Below, in pieces: positions 54,146 to 61,699 of a stretch of DNA of 64,000 bases. Source of the DNA: Cupriavidus pauculus (lineage in GTDB: Bacteria; Pseudomonadota; Gammaproteobacteria; Burkholderiales; Burkholderiaceae); contig NZ_CP033969.1 of the NCBI RefSeq assembly GCF_003854935.1, forward strand, positions 2,604,001 through 2,668,000, in the 5' to 3' direction. The translations under genes were made by a program, and so were the position numbers. A model generated the notes under the pieces. That model saw only the letters and a list, made by a program, of their open reading frames with translations. It had not been told where the DNA came from and ran no database searches. Each line of letters begins with the position of its first letter. Position 1 is the first letter of the stretch.

Positions 54146-55939
54146 ATGAGCTATACCGCACCCACCAAGGACATGATGTTTGTCATCCAGGAACTGGCCG
54201 GACTGACAGATATCGCCACGCTGCCCGGTTTCGGGGACGCCACGCCGGAGACGGTGGAAGCCGTGCTCGAAGAGGCCGCGCGGTTCCACGGCCAGGTGCT
54301 GGCGCCGCTGAACGCGGCCGGCGACCGGGCGCCCAGTCGCTGGGAAGACGGCCAGGTGCGCACGACGGCCGGCTTTCGCGACGCCTTCCGGCAGTTTGGC
54401 GAAGGCGGCTGGCAAGGCATCGTCCATCCGACCGAGTTCGGGGGGCAGGGCCTGCCGAAGCTGGTGGCCACGCCGTGCATCGAAATGATGAACGCGGCGA
54501 ACATGTCGTTCGGGCTGTGCCCGCTGCTGACCGATGGCGCCATCGAGGCGCTGCTGACGGCCGGCTCCGACACCCTGAAGCAGCGCTACCTGCCGCGCCT
54601 GATTGCCGGCGAGTGGACCGGCACGATGAACCTGACCGAGCCGCAGGCCGGCTCGGACCTGTCGCTGGTGCGATCGCGCGCCGTGCCGCAGGCCGATGGC
54701 AGCTACAAGGTGTCGGGCACCAAGATCTTCATCACCTACGGCGAGCACGACATGGCCGAGAACATCGTCCATCTGGTGCTGGCCCGCACGCCCGACGCGC
54801 CCGAGGGCGTGAAGGGTATCTCACTGTTCCTGGTGCCGAAGTTCCTGGTCAACGACGACGGCTCGCTGGGCGCGCGCAACGACGTGGAATGCGTGTCGAT
54901 CGAGCACAAGCTGGGCATCAAGGCCAGCCCCACGGCCGTGCTGCAGTTTGGCGACAACGGCGGCGCCACGGGCTACCTGATCGGCGAGCTGCACCGTGGG
55001 CTGGAGTACATGTTCGTGATGATGAACGCCGCGCGGTTTGGTGTGGGCGTGCAGGGCATCGCCATTTCCGACCGGGCGTACCAGCAGGCGGTGGCCTATG
55101 CAAAGGACCGCGTGCAGAGCCGGCCGGTGGACGGATCGGCCCAAGAGGCGGTGCCGATCATCCGCCATCCCGACGTGCGCCGCATGCTGACCGAGATGCG
55201 CGCGTTGACCGAAGGCGCCCGGGCGCTGGCGCTGGTGGCGGCGGGGTACGCCGATATCGCGCACGGCGCCGCCGATGCGCAGACGCGGGCGTCATATGCG
55301 GCGGCCTACGAGTACCTGGTGCCGATCATCAAGGGCTGGAGCACCGAGATGTCGGTCGAAGTGACCAGCCTGGGCGTGCAGGTGCACGGCGGCATGGGTT
55401 TCATCGAGGAAACCGGCGCCGCGCAGCATTACCGCGATGCCCGGATTCTGCCGATTTACGAAGGCACCACGGCCATCCAGGCCAATGACCTCGTCGGCCG
55501 AAAGACCGTGCGCGATGGCGGCGCGGCCGCCCGCGCGCTGCTGGCCCAGATCGACGATACGCTGGCCGCGCTGGCCGAGCGGGGCGCCGACCCGGCCTGC
55601 CGCGCGATGTATGGCCGGCTGAGCGCGGCCCACACGGCGCTGGGCAACGCCGTCGATTTCATCGTCGCCACCGCGCGTACCGACCCCAATGCGGTGTTCG
55701 GCGTCAGCGTCGCCTACCTGAAGCTGGCCGGCATCGTGCTGACGGGCTGGCAGATGGCGCGCGCGCTGGTCGTGGCCACGGACCGCCGCGACGAAGACCC
55801 CGATTTCTACGGCGCCAAGGTGGCCACGGCTGCGTTCTTCGCCAACCACATCCTGGTGCGCGCACCGGGGCTGGAGGCGGCCATCACCTGCGCCGCCGGC
55901 ACCGACGGCTACCTCGCCATCAGCGACGCGCAGTTCTGA
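54146..55939 (+). CDS. Acyl-CoA dehydrogenase (large, DmdC/AidB-like branch)
   Basis: This 597-residue flavoprotein is longer than typical ~380-residue medium-chain enzymes and matches the large branch with an extra N-terminal region and C-terminal domain. It has the FAD segment MNLTEPQAGSDLS, KVSGTKIFITYGEHDM, QVHGGMGFIEETGAAQHYRDARILPIYEGTTAIQ and the catalytic Glu in YEGT. It oxidises an acyl-CoA to the enoyl-CoA; homologues include 3-methylmercaptopropionyl-CoA dehydrogenase. It lies 19 bases before phaC, in a PHA operon, so it may feed enoyl-CoA toward 3-hydroxyacyl-CoA. The start has a weak GAGGCACG site. Confidence 0.94.
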   Translation: MSYTAPTKDMMFVIQELAGLTDIATLPGFGDATPETVEAVLEEAARFHGQVLAPLNAAGDRAPSRWEDGQVRTTAGFRDAFRQFGEGGWQGIVHPTEFGGQGLPKLVATPCIEMMNAANMSFGLCPLLTDGAIEALLTAGSDTLKQRYLPRLIAGEWTGTMNLTEPQAGSDLSLVRSRAVPQADGSYKVSGTKIFITYGEHDMAENIVHLVLARTPDAPEGVKGISLFLVPKFLVNDDGSLGARNDVECVSIEHKLGIKASPTAVLQFGDNGGATGYLIGELHRGLEYMFVMMNAARFGVGVQGIAISDRAYQQAVAYAKDRVQSRPVDGSAQEAVPIIRHPDVRRMLTEMRALTEGARALALVAAGYADIAHGAADAQTRASYAAAYEYLVPIIKGWSTEMSVEVTSLGVQVHGGMGFIEETGAAQHYRDARILPIYEGTTAIQANDLVGRKTVRDGGAAARALLAQIDDTLAALAERGADPACRAMYGRLSAAHTALGNAVDFIVATARTDPNAVFGVSVAYLKLAGIVLTGWQMARALVVATDRRDEDPDFYGAKVATAAFFANHILVRAPGLEAAITCAAGTDGYLAISDAQF

Positions 55940-55958
55940 ACATCCATAGGAGACAGCC

Positions 55959-57611
55959 GTGGCAATCGACGGTTACAGCATGGCGACGCTCGACGCCTTT
56001 GTGGGACTGCGTCCGGAGGATCTGGTCGGCACGGCGCAGCAGATTGGCGCCCAGTGCGCGCAGGACCCGGCGCTGCTGCTCGACCAGCAGACCCAACTGG
56101 CCCATGACCTGTGGCGCGTGCTGGACGGCACGGCCGACGCCCCGCCGGCGCGCGACCGCCGCTTTGCCGACCCCGAGTGGCACGACAACCCGCTGTTCCG
56201 CATGCCGCTGCAGGGCTACCTGGCCTGGCGCAACGCCGCCGCGGGCCTGGTCAGCCGGTCCGTGATGGACGCACGCGGCAAGGAGCGCGCGCAGTACTTC
56301 ACGTCGCTGCTGTTCGACGCACTGGCGCCCAGCAACGTGCTGCTGGGCAATCCCGCCGCGCTGCGCGAGACGTTCGATTCGTGCGGGCTGAGCCTGCTGG
56401 CCGGCATGGCCAATCTGGTGACGGACGCGCTGACCAACCAGGGCATGCCGTCCCAGGTCGACAAGACCGCCTTCCGCGTGGGCCAGGACCTGGCCCGCAC
56501 GCCGGGCACCGTGGTGTTCCGCAACCCGGTGCTGGAGCTGATCCAGTACACGCCGGTGACGGCCAGGGTACACGCCCGGCCGCACCTGATCGTGCCGCCC
56601 CAGGTGAACAAGTTCTACGTCTTCGACCTGGCGCCGGGCAAGAGCATCGTGGAATACCTGCTGGCGCAGGAGTTGCAGGTGTTTGCCGTGAGCTGGCGCA
56701 ACCCGACGGCGGCCGAGCGGGACTGGAACCTGGACACCTATGTGGGCGCGCTGGTCGAGGCGATCCACGCCATCCGCGACATCACCGGCTGCAAGGACGT
56801 GAACCTGCACGGCGCGTGCGCCGGTGCCATGACGATGGCCGCGCTGATGGGCTATTGCGCCAGCAGCGGGCAGGACCTCGTGCACGCCGCCACGCTGATG
56901 GTGGCGGTGTTCGGCCTGGACGAGCAATCGCAGCTGGGCCTGTTCGCCACGCCGGAGGCCGTGAGCACGGCGCGGCGGCAGAGCCAGGCCCGGGGCGTGC
57001 TCGATGGCGAGGAACTGGGCCGCATGTTCGCGTGGATGCGGCCCAATGACCTGGTGTGGAACTACTGGGTCAACAACTACCTGCTCGGCAAGGCGCCGCC
57101 CGCGTTCGACGTGCTGTACTGGAACAACGACACGACGCGGCTGCCGGCCGGCCTGCATTGCCAGATGCTCGACATGCTGTCCGACAACCTGCTCGCCACG
57201 CCGGGCGGCCTGACCGTGCTGGGGCAGCCCATCGACCTGTCCCGCGTCACGTGCGACACGTACGTGCTGGCCGGCGCGACCGATCACATCACGCCGTGGC
57301 AGGGCGTGTTCCGCTCCGCGCAGGCGCTGGGTGGCGACACCGAGTTCGTGCTCTGTTCCAGCGGCCATATCCAGAGCCTGGTCAACCCGCCCGGCAATGC
57401 CAGGGTGAAATTCTTCGTGAACGGCGCGGCGTCGGCCGATCCGGAAACCTGGCTGGCCGGCGCCGACGCGCACGACGGCTCCTGGTGGGGCCACTGGAGC
57501 GCCTGGCTCCGGCAACGCTCCGGGCGCAAGCGCAAGGCTCCCACGTCGGCCGGCAGCGCCCGCCACGCGCCCTGTGGCGACGCGCCGGGCCGCTACGTGC
57601 TGGAAGCCTGA
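55959..57611 (+). CDS. phaC: Polyhydroxyalkanoate synthase, class I-like
   Basis: This 550-residue enzyme polymerises (R)-3-hydroxyacyl-CoA into PHA at granule surfaces. It keeps the lipase-like box GACAG with Cys287, Asp442 in ATDHITPW and His470 in SSGHIQ, plus the flanking WGLDTYV-like WNLDTYVGALVEAIHAIRDITG. Spacings match the class I synthase of Cupriavidus necator, with a shorter N-terminus. Start is GTG at 55959 with TAGGAGAC upstream. It sits between an acyl-CoA dehydrogenase and a phasin gene, and no phaA or phaB follows, so it likely uses acyl-CoA from fatty-acid oxidation. Confidence 0.95.
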   Translation: MAIDGYSMATLDAFVGLRPEDLVGTAQQIGAQCAQDPALLLDQQTQLAHDLWRVLDGTADAPPARDRRFADPEWHDNPLFRMPLQGYLAWRNAAAGLVSRSVMDARGKERAQYFTSLLFDALAPSNVLLGNPAALRETFDSCGLSLLAGMANLVTDALTNQGMPSQVDKTAFRVGQDLARTPGTVVFRNPVLELIQYTPVTARVHARPHLIVPPQVNKFYVFDLAPGKSIVEYLLAQELQVFAVSWRNPTAAERDWNLDTYVGALVEAIHAIRDITGCKDVNLHGACAGAMTMAALMGYCASSGQDLVHAATLMVAVFGLDEQSQLGLFATPEAVSTARRQSQARGVLDGEELGRMFAWMRPNDLVWNYWVNNYLLGKAPPAFDVLYWNNDTTRLPAGLHCQMLDMLSDNLLATPGGLTVLGQPIDLSRVTCDTYVLAGATDHITPWQGVFRSAQALGGDTEFVLCSSGHIQSLVNPPGNARVKFFVNGAASADPETWLAGADAHDGSWWGHWSAWLRQRSGRKRKAPTSAGSARHAPCGDAPGRYVLEA

Positions 57612-57675
57612 CGGCCGCCGGGACACCCGCTTTCTTCGTTTCTTCAACGCCATCCACCTCAGAGGAGATTCCACG

Positions 57676-58101
57676 ATGGAAACCAGCAACACCGCCAGCA
57701 CGTCCGCGCCGCACAAGCGGCTGTTCGACTTCGTCAAGCACAACCGGCTGAACCCGGCCGCCATCCTGGAATCGCGCCGCAAGGACGTGGAGGCGCTGGC
57801 CAGCGTGAACCTGACGCTGCTGTCGGGCCTGCAATCGCTGGTCCGGCTGCAGGCCGAGTACCTGTGCGGCACGGCGGCCGACCTGCAATCGCTGGGGTCG
57901 GCAAGGCAGGGCGACGACGCCAAGGCGGCGCCCGTGCGCGTGACCGAACTGCTGCCGCTGAGCCTGAACAAGGCCGTGGCCGGGCTGCGCGGCATGAGCG
58001 ACACCGTGTACAAGGCGCAGGCCGACAGCTTCGCCGTGGTCGGCAAGCGGCTGGCCGAGAACGTCGAGGAAGTGAAGAGCGTGCTGCGTCCGCGGCAGTA
58101 A
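57676..58101 (+). CDS. Phasin-family granule protein
   Basis: This 141-residue amphipathic helical protein has the phasin pattern: FDFVKHNRLNPAAILESRRKDVEALASVNLTLLSGLQSLVRLQAEYL, with a C-terminal helix near residue 100. It coats PHA granules and controls their size and number. The ATG at 57676 has AGAGGAGAT upstream; it lies 64 bases after phaC. A GC-rich intercistronic hairpin follows. Confidence 0.85.
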   Translation: METSNTASTSAPHKRLFDFVKHNRLNPAAILESRRKDVEALASVNLTLLSGLQSLVRLQAEYLCGTAADLQSLGSARQGDDAKAAPVRVTELLPLSLNKAVAGLRGMSDTVYKAQADSFAVVGKRLAENVEEVKSVLRPRQ

Positions 58102-58108
58102 GCGCGCC

Positions 58109-58132
58109 GGCACGGCCCTGGGCGGCCGTGCC
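58109..58132 (+). other. Intercistronic GC-rich hairpin
   Basis: GGCACGGCC (58109-58117) pairs perfectly with GGCCGTGCC (58124-58132) around a 6-base loop, directly after the phasin stop. No T run follows, so it is more likely to stabilise or separate the phasin mRNA than to end transcription. Confidence 0.55.
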
Positions 58133-58173
58133 GCATCGCCCGTTGGCCCAGGCAGTATTTCCAGGAGGACTTG

Positions 58174-59007
58174 ATGACAGTTTCAGGTGCCAGCGTCGAT
58201 GCTGGCCACAGGATGCAAATCCAGACGGTAGACCTCGATGGACAGATGCTGCGCGCAGGCGTTCGGCCCGGCCACGATGCCGGGCCGCCGCTGTTGATCT
58301 TCAATGGCATCGGCGCCAACCTTGAGCTGCTGGCGCCGTTTGTCGACGCGCTGGACGGCGTGGAAGTGATCATTTTCGATGTGCCCGGCGCCGGCGGCTC
58401 GCCCGCGCCGCTGCTGCCGTACCGGCTGTCCAACCTGTGCGTGATGGCCGACAAGCTGCTGGCCCGCCTGGGCTATGCCGGCCAGGTGGACGTGCTGGGC
58501 GTGTCGTGGGGCGGGGCGCTGGCGCAGGAGTTCGCGCACCTGTATCCCGCGCGCTGCCGCCGGCTGGTGCTGGCGGCGACGTCGCCGGGGGTGCTGATGG
58601 TGCCGGGCCGGCTGTCGGTACTTTCGAAGATGATCGGCGCGCGCCGCTACACCGATCCCGACTATCTGCGGCGTGTGGGCGCCGACATCTACGGCGGCGC
58701 CTTCCGCACGGATCCATCGTTGCTGGATGAACACGGCCACCACATGCAGCCGCCGCGCGGCCGTGGCTACGTCTATCAGCTACTGGCGACCTGGGGATGG
58801 AGCAGCCTGCTGTGGCTGGGATCGCTGGTGCAGCCCACGCTGGTGCTGCACGGTAGCGACGACCCCATCGTGCCCGTGGTCAACGCCAGAATCCTGGCGT
58901 CCCGCATTCGCGATGCGGCGCTGCATGTCTTCGAGGATGGACACCTGTTCCTGCTGACGCGCGCTGCCGAAGCGGCACCGATGGTGCTGCGCTTCCTGCG
59001 CGCCTGA
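58174..59007 (+). CDS. phaZ: Intracellular PHA depolymerase-like alpha/beta hydrolase
   Basis: This 277-residue protein matches the medium-chain PHA depolymerase (PhaZ) of Pseudomonas closely: PLLIFNGIGANLELLAPFVDAL, VIIFDVPGAGGS, nucleophile GVSWGGALAQEFAHLYPARC (Ser111), RRYTDP, YGGAFRTDPSL and the final FEDGHLFLLTRA carrying the His. It hydrolyses PHA granules to 3-hydroxy acids. The ATG at 58174 has CAGGAGG five bases upstream. It closes the phaC/phasin operon, followed by a terminator. Confidence 0.9.
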   Translation: MTVSGASVDAGHRMQIQTVDLDGQMLRAGVRPGHDAGPPLLIFNGIGANLELLAPFVDALDGVEVIIFDVPGAGGSPAPLLPYRLSNLCVMADKLLARLGYAGQVDVLGVSWGGALAQEFAHLYPARCRRLVLAATSPGVLMVPGRLSVLSKMIGARRYTDPDYLRRVGADIYGGAFRTDPSLLDEHGHHMQPPRGRGYVYQLLATWGWSSLLWLGSLVQPTLVLHGSDDPIVPVVNARILASRIRDAALHVFEDGHLFLLTRAAEAAPMVLRFLRA

Positions 59008-59008
59008 C

Positions 59009-59047
59009 CGCTGGCCTTTCCTGCGTGCGGGAGAGGCCAGCGTTTTC
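59009..59047 (+). terminator. Rho-independent terminator of the PHA operon
   Basis: CGCTGGCC (59009-59016) pairs with GGCCAGCG (59035-59042), enclosing a smaller stem that resembles a remnant of the CTCCCGC repeat, and is followed by TTTTCTCTTCCTTTTT. It begins 2 bases after the depolymerase stop codon. Confidence 0.85.
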
Positions 59048-59064
59048 TCTTCCTTTTTCCGGTC

Positions 59065-60387
59065 TCAGCCGGCGTTCCGCTGGCGTTCCATGCGTAGCAG
59101 GTCGGCCGCGTAGAACCGGCGCCCGATTACAAAGCACAGCGTCGCGCCCAGCCCCGCCAGCGGCACGATCTGCAGCGCCCCCGCCAGGCCGATGCGATCG
59201 GCAATCAGCCCGGTCACGAACGGCCCCGGCGCCAGCCCCAGCAGATTGTTGGCCAGCGTCAGCGTGGCAAAGGCCGTGGCATGGATCGACGGATGGGTCA
59301 GGTTGGCCACCACCGCGCTGGCCGGGCCGGCGGTGCCACCGACCAGCAACATCCCGGCGAAAATCAGCGCGAGCTGGGCGGTGCCCATCGGCAGATGAAA
59401 GGCGATGACCAGCAGCACGCAACTGACGCTGCTGTAGGCGATGGCCATCCACCACTTGCGCGACGGCGCGTGACGGGCCACCCAGTCGGTCAGCGCGCCG
59501 CACGCCACCATGCCGGCGCCGGCGGCCAGCACAAAGCCGGCCGCGGCCAGCCCGGCGCGGTCCGTCGCCATGCCGTAGCCGCGCGACAGGAAACTCGGCA
59601 TCCAGGAGAGCAGGGCGCCCGTCACCAGCAACTGCAGCGCGCTGCCGACATAGGTACAGAGGATGGAAGGCGCCGAGAAGAGGGCGGCGACCAGCGGCCG
59701 CAACGCCAGGCGCCGGGGCGCGGCGGCGTCGCCCTTGTCTTCGCCGATATGGCGCCGCTGCACGGCAAGGCGCGGCTCCGTGACGACGACGCGGAACACC
59801 AGCACCAGCGCCAGGCCGAAGATCGCCATGGCGGCAAAGGCCCAGCGCCAGCCGAAATGGGCCGACAGCGTACCGCCCAGCGCCATGCCCAGCACCGACC
59901 CGAACGGGCCGCCGGCAATGAACGCCGCGCTGAGGCTGGACCGCAGGCGGCGCGGAAACACCGACAGCGCCATCGCAATGCCCACGCTGCCGTAAGCCGC
60001 TTCGCCCACGCCCACGCACAGGCGGGCGATAAACATTTCGCCAAAATTGTTGGCGACGGCGCATCCCAGCGTCGCCAGGCTCCACAGGCCGGCCATCAGC
60101 GTAAGACTCTTGACGCGGCCCCAGCGATCGGCCAGCAGGGACAGCGGCACGGTCAGCAGGCCGACCATCAGGGCGACGATGCCGCCCAGCGCGCCGAGTT
60201 CGGTATCGGTCAGCGCCCATTCCTGCTTCAGCAGCGGAAAAACGGCGTTGAGCACCTGCCGCGACATGTAGTCGGAAAGCAGCAGGCCAAAGCCCAGCGC
60301 AAAGACGACCCAGGAGTAATACGGAATGCGGGCGGGTTGCGGCGGCACGGCGGCCAAGGGAGACAAAGCGGAGCGTGGTTCGAGCAT
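59065..60387 (-). CDS. MFS transporter
   Basis: This 440-residue protein has 12 membrane helices with MFS motif A (DRWGRVKSLTLMAGLWSLATL) after helix 2 and the start YYSWVVFALGFGLLLSDYMSRQVLNAVFPLLKQEW, seen in the anion:cation symporter/aromatic-acid group. It probably takes up an organic acid. The ATG at 60387 has GAGGTG upstream. It is convergent with the PHA operon; about 146 bases upstream of its start the presumed transposon begins. Confidence 0.92.
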   Translation of the reverse strand: MLEPRSALSPLAAVPPQPARIPYYSWVVFALGFGLLLSDYMSRQVLNAVFPLLKQEWALTDTELGALGGIVALMVGLLTVPLSLLADRWGRVKSLTLMAGLWSLATLGCAVANNFGEMFIARLCVGVGEAAYGSVGIAMALSVFPRRLRSSLSAAFIAGGPFGSVLGMALGGTLSAHFGWRWAFAAMAIFGLALVLVFRVVVTEPRLAVQRRHIGEDKGDAAAPRRLALRPLVAALFSAPSILCTYVGSALQLLVTGALLSWMPSFLSRGYGMATDRAGLAAAGFVLAAGAGMVACGALTDWVARHAPSRKWWMAIAYSSVSCVLLVIAFHLPMGTAQLALIFAGMLLVGGTAGPASAVVANLTHPSIHATAFATLTLANNLLGLAPGPFVTGLIADRIGLAGALQIVPLAGLGATLCFVIGRRFYAADLLRMERQRNAG

Positions 60388-61084
60388 GCACACCTCAGAG
60401 GGAACACTTTGCGCGCCCGGCTGGCACGCCAGGGCGAAAAGGTTCGTTTCCCGGCGCGCGCCAACGCCGGCCGCGACGGCACACAAGTATCGGGAATCCA
60501 CGCTCGGCCGTTTGATCCAGCGGGACATGCATTGTTCTTTCGGGGACAGTGCGGGAAAGTCAGACGACGAGAAAAGTGATGGGGTAAAATCTGATAAGAA
60601 TTATCTACTTACGTAGACTTTGTCGCTGCATTCAACACATATTTTCGTCTTTTTTGGGGATGAAATATTCTATCGGTTCTACGCCGAAGATGTAATTGTG
60701 TGTCTTTTTCGGGAGCGACCGCAGCCGTTGTCATGCTGCCTATGTCTCCGCTGGCGTGTGAGCGCCGCCTACCCGCCCCTACCTCCCTTGAGCTTGCAGG
60801 CAAACGGCGAAAGCCTTGGTTCTGCGCTCTTGTCTCAGAGCTCCTAGTAATCGCCTGCAGTTCATGGAGTTCATTCCGCTCCACTCCACACATTGTCCCC
60901 GCAACCGAAAGTATTTTTTTGGGGAAAGTCCTTGGGTTTAAATGCGAATTTTGCGATTTTCTGATAATAAAAAATATTAAAATTATGCGCACTATGCAAC
61001 CAGTTTCATAGGGTTACTGATACCGTTATCTACTCACAAAATTTTCTACCATATATTCTCCAAGACTCGCCGTTGTGACTCATC
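60388..61084. other. Non-coding left end of the transposon and host-element junction
   Basis: The first ~145 bases are GC-rich and host-like; from about 60533 the sequence becomes AT-rich. No gene is supported. The stretch has several copies of TTTTTYGGGGA-like sequence (around 60533-60552, 60646-60661, 60701-60716, 60911-60926) and the pair CGGGGACAGTG (60541-60551) and inverted CATTGTCCCCG (60891-60901), suggesting transposase-binding sites. Confidence 0.6.
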
Positions 61085-61699
61085 ATGTATCACGCCGCAG
61101 ACCAGCACAGATTGAGCCCGGCTGAATTTGTTAGAAATCCAAATCGCGGCCACGCGTCGGTCTATTTTTTTGATTCCCCAAAAAATGATCGTCGCTTTGG
61201 CATTTTCGGCGTGGTTGCATTTTCGCATTTATTGCTAGCCGAAGGAAATCCTGAAATACTGTCGTATCTTCCATCCAGGCCACCAAAAGAAAAATCTGAA
61301 AAAAAATACAAACAAACAGTTGATGTTTTATATCAGTCTGGCAAGACGGAGTGTTGGCACTTCAATCACTCTAGGAACGGGGAACCCACGCGACACAAGA
61401 ATAGGATAACCAAGACCGAAGGCGAAATCCGAATGGCGCAATGGCTGCCCCATAATTGGATGTTGCTATGTTCCTATCGAACACGCGTTAGAGGAGCTAT
61501 AGACCCGAATCCCAGGGCCCTCCCAGGATTAATTAGCGCCAGAAGTAGCTTCACGCTCCAGGAGGTTCTCGCACTAGAAGATTGTGATCCCGCACACTTA
61601 CTTGCTAGTGTGGCGCGCTACTTGGCAAACGGGAAACTTAAAACCGAACTTCGTACTAGCGCATTTCACCGACGTTCCCTTCTAGAACGGGTTGAATAA
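61085..61699 (+). CDS. TnsA-like transposition protein, probably with degraded nuclease site
   Basis: This 204-residue protein occupies the position of TnsA/TniC and has its outline: a helix with LLLAEGNPEILSYLPSRP, like the LLEFDP-x-V-x-Y-x-x-QP part of TnsA, then KQTVDVLYQSGKTECWHF, like the xPDFxxxxxxGxxxxEVK strand pair. Asp and a Glu are present, but the Lys of the EVK triad and the early Glu appear to be replaced (ECWHF, GVVAFSH). The C-terminal half is helical and may contact the ATPase. The stop and the next start share a base (TAATG). The homology is distant and is based on pattern only. Confidence 0.6.
   Translation: MYHAADQHRLSPAEFVRNPNRGHASVYFFDSPKNDRRFGIFGVVAFSHLLLAEGNPEILSYLPSRPPKEKSEKKYKQTVDVLYQSGKTECWHFNHSRNGEPTRHKNRITKTEGEIRMAQWLPHNWMLLCSYRTRVRGAIDPNPRALPGLISARSSFTLQEVLALEDCDPAHLLASVARYLANGKLKTELRTSAFHRRSLLERVE

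Noticed and set aside
61163-61186. TTTTTT...CCCCAAAAAA segment inside the TnsA-like gene as a further transposase site
   Set aside because: It is coding sequence and the match to the left-end motif is short and AT-rich; chance is likely.
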